Positions 58,510 through 64,000 of a stretch of DNA of 64,000 nt are shown here, piece after piece. Source of the DNA: Bacteroidetes bacterium GWF2_43_63. GTDB lineage: Bacteria; Bacteroidota; Bacteroidia; Bacteroidales; DTU049. The position numbers and the translations under genes are program-made. The first letter of the stretch is position 1, and every line of letters starts with the position of its first letter. The stretch is from NCBI GenBank assembly GCA_001769275.1, contig MEOQ01000032.1:17046-81045 (forward strand), given 5' to 3'. Below the pieces are notes generated by a model. The model was not told where the DNA came from. It was given only the letters and a program-made list of their open reading frames with translations, and did no database searches.

Positions 58510-61500
58510 TTTTTTACAAAGAAACAGGAAAAATTCTGATTTTCAGTGAAAATTTGTAGAGAATATATGCCTTCAGCCAGTTGCGATACATTTATTTCAG
58601 AGCTGCTAAGTTGTTCTTCCATAACAAGACGTCCTGATTCGTCATGTATTCTGAAAATGGCTTCATCAGCTATGTTTGATCGAATAAAAATTACATTATC
58701 AACTGGATTCGGATAGAAATGAATTTCATTTTCACGGTTTTCACCGATGCCAACCGGATCAACAACAACAATGGTGATCGTGGCAGAATCGTCTGCGCAA
58801 CTTGCTGAAACAGCTTCCAACAATACGGAGTAAGAAGCAGGTGTTGATGCATATGCGTGATATGGATTGATGTCGCTGCTGGTGGCTCCATCACCGAAAT
58901 GCCAGAGATAAGAATCGGCATATTGTGACTGATTGGTGAAAACAACCAGTGGATTTGAAACCGGCACGGTATCGTTGGATACGATGAACTGCGCTTCGGC
59001 ATTGGGTGAAACCACAATGTAGTTTGAATATTCAATCGTGTCGTTCCCGTATGAACTTACGGCAATCAGCCCTGCATCGTATGTTCCGGCATTGTTGTAA
59101 ACAACAGTGCATTGATCGCTGGTTTGATTTATTAATGTTGCTCCGGGATAATTCCAGATAAGTGAAGTAGCATTCTGGCTCGTGGAGCTGAACACAACTG
59201 TATCGCCTGCGCAAACTGTCCTATTGTCTGCACTTAACTGAGAAACAGCAGCGGCATTTATCACCACAATGGTTGCGCTGGTTGTATCATTGGAACAACC
59301 GGATGCGTACGCCTCTAAAGTAACGGTGTATGTTCCAATTGTAGAATAAATATGTGAAGGATCTGTGGCGTTTGTAGTGGTCCCGTCACCAAAGTTCCAG
59401 ACATAAGAATCTGCTCCGGCTGAAGTGTTGGTGAATGTTACATTCGGTGATGACATGTTAACTGTATCGGCAGATGCTGTAAATTGCGCTACAGCATTGG
59501 GTTGTACATTGATGTAGGAATTGTATGTAAGTGTATCACGCCCATTAAAATTTACAGTAATCAGTTGTGCCGAAAAGGTTCCCGGTGCATCGAAATTGAA
59601 CGTTGCCTGATTGCCGTTCTGACTTGTGAGTGTTCCTCCTGAGCAGCTCCAGATGAGACTTTCAGCGTACTGACTTGTTGAAGTTAAAACGATGTTATTT
59701 CCCTGACAAATTGTAGTTTGATCTGCCGAAAACTGTGAAACAGGATTTGGATATCGTGACCATTTGATGGCATCGAATGCAATGGTATCTCCGTCTGTGC
59801 CTGTATAATCGCCAAGCCGTACAGTTGCTTCACCGGGGCACATAATAAATGTTCCTAACTGCACCCATGAATTTTTATTCGCACCCTGATTTATATGTAC
59901 AGCAGTATCAGCACCAAGCCGGTTTATCTGATAAATGGCATTTGTTGTGCTTGTTCCTTTTGAAGGAATATAGGCGCTGACGATGAATTTGGCTGTATCA
60001 CTTATGTTGGGAGTCCATGTAGTAAAACAGATGTCTGGATCTGTCATGCCGATGGTGTACCATGTATGACCATTGTAACCGACATTGTAATCACGGAAGT
60101 AGCGCTGCGTGCTGCCTAGCGTGCTGTTGTTTACATAAAATCCGTGATTGTAATAATTGTTGTCTATGATGGTGTCATTGTATACCGGTTCAGTTGTGCG
60201 GGCAGCAACGGTCCATGCAACGTAGCTGTAGGAGCCGCCGAGATTGGCCAGCCCGTTGTTATAGGTTGGCCAGTCGTACGAAACGCCAGCACCGTCATAA
60301 TCACAGTAAGTAGCATCATTGCGGTCACCGTACGGATCATTGAACAACAGCGAATGTTGCGTATCATAATACCCAATGCATAACGTCAGATGCCCTGAAG
60401 TAGTCAGATAATTACAGATTGGATGGACATATCCGTTGTTGATTTCCGATAATGTCTGAGCCCATGTACAGCCGGTTGTCCAATACTGGTTCGATGCCGC
60501 ATAATGCTGAACAATATATTCCTCCATACGGCTGTTAGGTCCGTAGGAGCCAGTCCACATATAACCGTACCCGCCATAGGTTGTGCCATCGGCCGCATCC
60601 AGCGCGGTTTCGCTGTAGTACCATTCGTTGAAGCGATAACGGTCTGCCACATAAGAACCAAAATTGTTTACATGTGGATCCCACGACATGCCGTGATCGA
60701 CTGTTGTAGGCCAGGGCGGCAGCCGGTTGTAATAAGCAAATGCCATGGCCGAGGTTGTCGGCGCACAGCTCCAGTAGCCCGAATGCCAGTTTGGAGTGTC
60801 ATAAACCTGATGTACATACGGTACGCTTCCGGGTACTGTTACAATCGCTAATGTACTTTTTGCAATTTCAAAAAAGTTCATCGGAAGACGTGCATTGTGT
60901 CTGTATATGCATTGCGGAGCATTGTTTATTTCAGAATAAATTCCAAGCGAAACCTGATCATGAAAATAAAATTTTCCGGATTTATCAAAGGCCGGATCGA
61001 AAAACAAATTTTCAGTATCACCTGCAATTAATGATTCAGCGCCGGTTTCAGGATTATGCATTTTTATTTCAGCGCGCGAAACCGTGTAATTTGTTGATTC
61101 AATAAAATTGAATGCAAGCAAATCCAGAGAAGGATGCCATTCGGCAGCAGTACCGTACAATGTTGTCACAATGCGGTTTTGCTCAGTATTGTAAATGAAA
61201 ATTCTTTGCAGAGATGAAACAAATGAAATGAATTTTCCTGAAGGCGAAAATTCCGGAAGCGCGCATCCTACGGGGCTTATAGCGACAACCTCTTTAGTTT
61301 GCGTGTTGAACATCTGAAGCTGATCATTGTTGTCATTGTATACAACAAATTTTCCATCAGGCGAAGCAGCAGTATAATTGGCGTATGTGCCAGTTGCAAA
61401 TTTTTCAGAAACCCCATTTTTTCTGTAAACTGTGAAACCTGACGTGTCGGATATAACAACATCGCCATTGGTTGAAAACGAGGGCTGGCCACATAATGGG

Positions 61501-61850
61501 GCGGGTTCTGCAAGAGATGTCGTTTTGCCGGTTGTAATATCAAGCAGTGCCGGCGTTTGCATTCCATCTTCTGCAATGTACTTGAATCCGATTGTCTTTC
61601 CATCAGGGCTCATTTGCATGTAGCGGCCGCATCCAGGCGCAGAAACCAGCGTTTTCAATTCACCGTTGTTGATCAGATAAATCTCATTGCAGTTGTTCGA
61701 ACTGGCAACAATTCCGTAATCAGTCGGATGCAGATTGGAAAAGTATCCCTGCTCTTCAGCCCAGTAAGCATCGTGTGGACGGTTTTCCTGTGCAGTTGCA
61801 GAAGACAAAAGAAAAAAGGAAAAAGACAAAAGGATAAATAGATTTTTCAT
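58506..61850 (-). CDS. Secreted multidomain protein: beta-propeller, C39-like peptidase, golvesin-like and PKD domains, T9SS sorting domain
   Basis: 1114 residues with signal peptide (ending SATAQ). Residues about 50-330 hold repeated TolB-like propeller strands (MSPDGKTIGFKYIAEDG, ASPDGKFVVYNDNNDQL, FSPSGKFISFVSS). About 350-515 resembles a C39-like cysteine peptidase: WSCAPTTSAMAFAYY (Cys near 358), GHLTLCIGYYD (His near 487), FNDPYGD (Asp). About 560-690 is like the golvesin C-terminal beta-sandwich. Four PKD-like domains follow (690-1020), two with canonical WNFGDGT/WHFGDGA. Residues about 1035-1114 (IHFYPNPVDNVIFI) are a T9SS type A sorting domain. It probably sits on the surface or is released, degrading or processing peptides. 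First gene of an operon with tatD and ansA. Confidence 0.8.
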   Translation of the reverse strand: MKNLFILLSFSFFLLSSATAQENRPHDAYWAEEQGYFSNLHPTDYGIVASSNNCNEIYLINNGELKTLVSAPGCGRYMQMSPDGKTIGFKYIAEDGMQTPALLDITTGKTTSLAEPAPLCGQPSFSTNGDVVISDTSGFTVYRKNGVSEKFATGTYANYTAASPDGKFVVYNDNNDQLQMFNTQTKEVVAISPVGCALPEFSPSGKFISFVSSLQRIFIYNTEQNRIVTTLYGTAAEWHPSLDLLAFNFIESTNYTVSRAEIKMHNPETGAESLIAGDTENLFFDPAFDKSGKFYFHDQVSLGIYSEINNAPQCIYRHNARLPMNFFEIAKSTLAIVTVPGSVPYVHQVYDTPNWHSGYWSCAPTTSAMAFAYYNRLPPWPTTVDHGMSWDPHVNNFGSYVADRYRFNEWYYSETALDAADGTTYGGYGYMWTGSYGPNSRMEEYIVQHYAASNQYWTTGCTWAQTLSEINNGYVHPICNYLTTSGHLTLCIGYYDTQHSLLFNDPYGDRNDATYCDYDGAGVSYDWPTYNNGLANLGGSYSYVAWTVAARTTEPVYNDTIIDNNYYNHGFYVNNSTLGSTQRYFRDYNVGYNGHTWYTIGMTDPDICFTTWTPNISDTAKFIVSAYIPSKGTSTTNAIYQINRLGADTAVHINQGANKNSWVQLGTFIMCPGEATVRLGDYTGTDGDTIAFDAIKWSRYPNPVSQFSADQTTICQGNNIVLTSTSQYAESLIWSCSGGTLTSQNGNQATFNFDAPGTFSAQLITVNFNGRDTLTYNSYINVQPNAVAQFTASADTVNMSSPNVTFTNTSAGADSYVWNFGDGTTTNATDPSHIYSTIGTYTVTLEAYASGCSNDTTSATIVVINAAAVSQLSADNRTVCAGDTVVFSSTSQNATSLIWNYPGATLINQTSDQCTVVYNNAGTYDAGLIAVSSYGNDTIEYSNYIVVSPNAEAQFIVSNDTVPVSNPLVVFTNQSQYADSYLWHFGDGATSSDINPYHAYASTPASYSVLLEAVSASCADDSATITIVVVDPVGIGENRENEIHFYPNPVDNVIFIRSNIADEAIFRIHDESGRLVMEEQLSSSEINVSQLAEGIYSLQIFTENQNFSCFFVKK

Positions 61851-61881
61851 AACCCCCTGAAAATTTGTTTGATAAAACGTA

Positions 61882-61889
61882 CAAAGATA
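61882..61889 (-). promoter_or_regulatory. -7 box (TATCTTTG) of the propeller/C39 gene operon
   Basis: Minus-strand TATCTTTG, 31 bases before the ATG at 61850. Confidence 0.55.
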
Positions 61890-61972
61890 AGGAATTAGGA
61901 ATTATAATGAAAACCTGATCAAATGAAGCACCTTTTAACTTTATGAACTTTATAAACTTTCAACTGGCAGCG

Positions 61973-62824
61973 CTACTGCGCCACACCATTCCATTCCACC
62001 ACACTGCAGGCACAGAAAAATCCTGCAATGTTGTGCCGGTCTGCATCAGGATCTGCATAATTGATGTATTGTGTCATATTACTGGTGGCATTGCCAGGGT
62101 GAGCCATTATAATACCATTGTTCCATTGTGTTTCAATAAGAATTTCGCGTAGCCATTCCGCGTATGGTCCAGAAATAGAATACCTGCGTTCCTTTATCAG
62201 CGTGCCTTTCGGAAATGTTACCGATTCAAGATCGGTTTGCAGAACTTCGCCCATATCAAGCGATCCAAGCGTATAGTAATATAAAACTGCTTTGTTCTCA
62301 AGGGTGTCATAGCCCGGAACACCGCTCCAGTCGAGCGATATCTCGTACATAGCAAACTTCGATGGATCGTAATTCTGACATACCGATGCAATTTTATATA
62401 AACTATCTGCTTCATTTACCAGCAACAAAGTTAGCGGCGAAAACAGCTCTGCAGGCGGCATTACATCAGTGCCGTCCCATCCTCCGCCAGGCAAAAACCG
62501 AAGCGCCAATTCATAGGAATGACCAGGAACACCGGCAAACACATCGTTCGAATAATAATGTCCGGGATTGAGTGTGTCTTCGGTGAACAGATAAATGGTA
62601 GTTCCATCAATGATTCTTACATCGGCTCCTGAAACCATGACCGGGACATTGTTTGCAGAAGTTACGGGCAAGCTCAGAATGACTTCCTGATTTTTTGTTT
62701 CATTGGTGAGCATGGCTTCCACAACCAGATATGGAAGTTTACCCTCATCCGTTGGCCATGCTGCTTCGCGTTCACACGAAGCAAATATCAGGACTGACAA
62801 TATAATCAGAAATATATTTTTCAT
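61973..62824 (-). CDS. DUF4249 lipoprotein (TonB-receptor partner)
   Basis: 283 residues. Lipobox IFASCER (Cys about 17). The mature region LPYLVVEAMLTNETKNQEVILSLP, VSGADVRIIDGTTIYLFTED and LNPGHYYSNDVFAGVPGHSYELAL is the DUF4249 pattern, a beta-rich surface lipoprotein usually encoded after a TonB-dependent receptor. The ATG overlaps the receptor stop by 4 bases, so expression depends on the receptor transcript, which is broken here. Ligand unknown. Confidence 0.82.
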   Translation of the reverse strand: MKNIFLIILSVLIFASCEREAAWPTDEGKLPYLVVEAMLTNETKNQEVILSLPVTSANNVPVMVSGADVRIIDGTTIYLFTEDTLNPGHYYSNDVFAGVPGHSYELALRFLPGGGWDGTDVMPPAELFSPLTLLLVNEADSLYKIASVCQNYDPSKFAMYEISLDWSGVPGYDTLENKAVLYYYTLGSLDMGEVLQTDLESVTFPKGTLIKERRYSISGPYAEWLREILIETQWNNGIIMAHPGNATSNMTQYINYADPDADRHNIAGFFCACSVVEWNGVAQ

Positions 62825-63906
62825 AACCTGAAACGATACGTTAATGAAGGAATAAAGCCCGCTACAGCAGTCGTCACCGGATTGATCAAAGCAGGATCAC
62901 TGAAGTCTGATGGCAGCACAAAGTTGCCGTTGTCATCGACAATTTTATTGAAAGTAATGGCAATCGGATTGTGTCGGCCATATAGATTATAAATTCCGAA
63001 TTCGAGATAGTGTTGCCATTTGCGCGAAGCTTTAGCCAGAGCCAGAGTTACCGAAATATCAAGCCGGTGATAATCCGGCAGGCGGTCGTTGTGGATCTTG
63101 TCATAAACCGGCACCAGGTGGTTCATATAGGTGTAGTAGCCAACCGGTGTCGTGACGGGCATTCCGGTCAGATAAATCCAGTTGGCAGTCAGTTTCCACC
63201 GATGACCATTGGTCCACGAAACATGCAATGAAATATTGTGCGGACGATCCCACATGGCAGGATAGGTACGGCCTTCGTTAAGCTCCGGTGTATTCACCAG
63301 CGATCTCGAATAAGTGTAACTGATCCACCCGGTGAGCGCTCCGCTGCTTTTGCGCGCCATCAGCTCAATACCATAGGCATTAATTTTCCCTTCTCTGACT
63401 TCGGCTTCCAGCAAGGGATTGAGCAACAAGTTGGCGTGATCAACATAATCAAGTTGATTGCGCATAAGTTTGTAATACGCCTCAGCAGAAAACAAAAATC
63501 CGTTTTTCAACAGGCGGTCGAAATATCCGATCGAAACCTGATCGGCGCGCTGTGGCTCAATGTTGGGGCCAGCCGGCACCCACGATTCAATTCCATTAAA
63601 AGGACTAATGCTGCTGCTCAGAATTTGCAGAAACTGATTGTTGCGTGTGTATGAAAACTTTAACTGGCGGCCGGTTACAGGTGCGTAGGTGATGACAAGA
63701 CGAGGTTCAAGACATCGGAAAGAAATTATTTTTTCATTTAGTCCATAGTTGACAGTATCCGTGACATGGTACAATGAATCGAAGAAATATACCTGAGTCA
63801 GGCCATTGTTGCGCCATACAGGCTGCCGCAACCCGTAATTCAGAAACCACTTTTTGCCAAGTTTCTGCTCCGCTGAAAAATACAAAGTGCTGCTGGCACT
63901 TTTATA
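62821..63906 (-). pseudogene. TonB-dependent receptor, C-terminal part, cut by an insertion
   Basis: About 360 residues of barrel: YGLRQPVWRNNG, EPRLVITYAPVTGRQLKFSYTRNNQFLQIL, VSIGYFDRLLKNGFLFSAEAYYK, MWDRPHNISLHVSWTNGHRWKLTANWIYLTGMPVT, HRLDISVTLALAKASRKWQHYLEFGIYNLYGRHNP and the final aromatic SLTYRFRL. This is the last half of a CarboxypepD-type TonB-dependent receptor. The frame remains open to about 63906 (YKSASSTLYFSAEQ) and then meets a stop where a different sequence begins. The missing N-terminus and plug are not in the window. The gene is therefore interrupted or reshuffled. Confidence 0.75.
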
Positions 63907-64000
63907 GGGTCAGATTAAAAACTTGGGGAGAAAGTGTATTTTTGGGTTCAAAAAATACACAAAATGGAAACAGATTTACTGCGATTGGTTTTACCAGAGA
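63907..64000 (+). mobile_element. Insertion sequence, left end (ISAon1-like), running off the window
   Basis: Receptor coding stops at GGGTCAGATTAAAAACTTGG (63907 on) and a plus-strand gene starts 57 bases later behind a TATTTTTG box (63937-63944). The abrupt change inside a receptor gene and the following transposase-like start point to an IS terminal region. The right end is not visible, so family and target duplication cannot be checked. Confidence 0.5.
63964..64000 (+). CDS. Start of a probable ISAon1-type transposase N-region protein (partial)
   Basis: The 12 visible codons after ATG read METDLLRLVLPE. The pattern of a short acidic start followed by LL-L-LPE is what I recall for the N-region proteins of ISAon1-type elements in Bacteroidota. 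Too short for a firm call. Confidence 0.4.
   Translation, partial: METDLLRLVLPE

Noticed and set aside
61943..62571. Plus-strand frames opposite the DUF4249 gene
   Set aside because: Antisense shadows without motifs.

Overview
The window is 64 kb of a Bacteroidota chromosome, probably a free-living or environmental member. The evidence is consistent: (i) TAnnTTTG promoter boxes lie upstream of many genes, several with a TTG/TTTG about 17-20 bases further up; (ii) there are type IX secretion system (T9SS) parts (PorX, PorT, a PorP/SprF-type protein) and several secreted proteins ending in T9SS sorting domains; (iii) menaquinone is made by the futalosine route (MqnB, MqnD, MqnE); (iv) a DUF4249 lipoprotein follows a TonB-dependent receptor; (v) ProS is the short 490-residue form. 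No rRNA, CRISPR array, prophage or integrative element is visible. One tRNA gene, tRNA-Ala(GGC), is present.

Layout. 1-7.7 kb: end of a Nif3-family gene, a zinc-ribbon protein with a very long Lys/Ala/Pro tail, an OmpP1/FadL-like porin, a Tyr/Asn/Ser-rich lipoprotein, proS and mazG. 7.8-19.1 kb: a secreted multidomain amidase, porT, secreted proteins of unknown role, an OPT transporter, an HI0933-type flavoprotein and three small genes. 19.2-25.7 kb: an MsbA-like ABC exporter, the ald-tsaE-porX group and an HD phosphohydrolase. 25.8-29.7 kb: a nitroreductase, then lpxD-lpxC-fabZ (lipid A and fatty acid synthesis; lpxC and fabZ are separate here, not fused) and a PepSY-like lipoprotein. 29.9-35.6 kb: a minus-strand operon mqnB-mqnD-hldD-OMP-waaA, preceded by mqnE, joining menaquinone and LPS inner-core synthesis. 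35.7-46 kb: a 1150-residue SprA-like outer membrane protein, tRNA-Ala plus rlmN, T9SS cargo, a protein resembling eukaryotic phosphohistidine phosphatases, a PorP/SprF-type protein with a lone type B sorting-domain lipoprotein, and a zinc-ribbon gene remnant. 46.3-50.9 kb: an epimerase-CBS fusion overlapping a DAHP synthase gene, an HTH-KdsC-type phosphatase fusion, prs and rplY. 51-58.5 kb: sppA, class II aldolase, a redox group (OsmC-like, CX6C thioredoxin-like, TrxB, membrane-anchored thioredoxin), ansA and tatD. 58.5-64 kb: a large secreted propeller/C39-peptidase-like/PKD protein, DUF4249 lipoprotein and the 3' part of a TonB-dependent receptor gene that is cut at about 63906 by what looks like an insertion sequence running off the window.

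Almost all intergenic spaces above about 100 bases contain repeats. At least four kinds recur or fold on themselves: a modular GC-rich element (39.3, 46.1 and 56.6 kb), stretches built of CAGTGGCCAGTAGT-like words, an ACATTCCA/GACATGGAA element (29.7, 34.4, 42.3 kb), and single palindromic elements (48.3 and 50.9 kb). They sit between genes and do not interrupt them, so they look like dispersed non-coding repeats.

Most genes are ordinary core functions. The least ordinary items are the histone-H1-like tail on the zinc-ribbon protein, the epimerase-CBS/DAHP synthase/HTH-phosphatase neighbourhood, the PHPT1/Janus-like protein, the unfused overlapping lpxC and fabZ, the CX6C thioredoxin-like protein next to TrxB, and the receptor gene broken by an insertion. 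All functional statements come from reading motifs; no database search was run.
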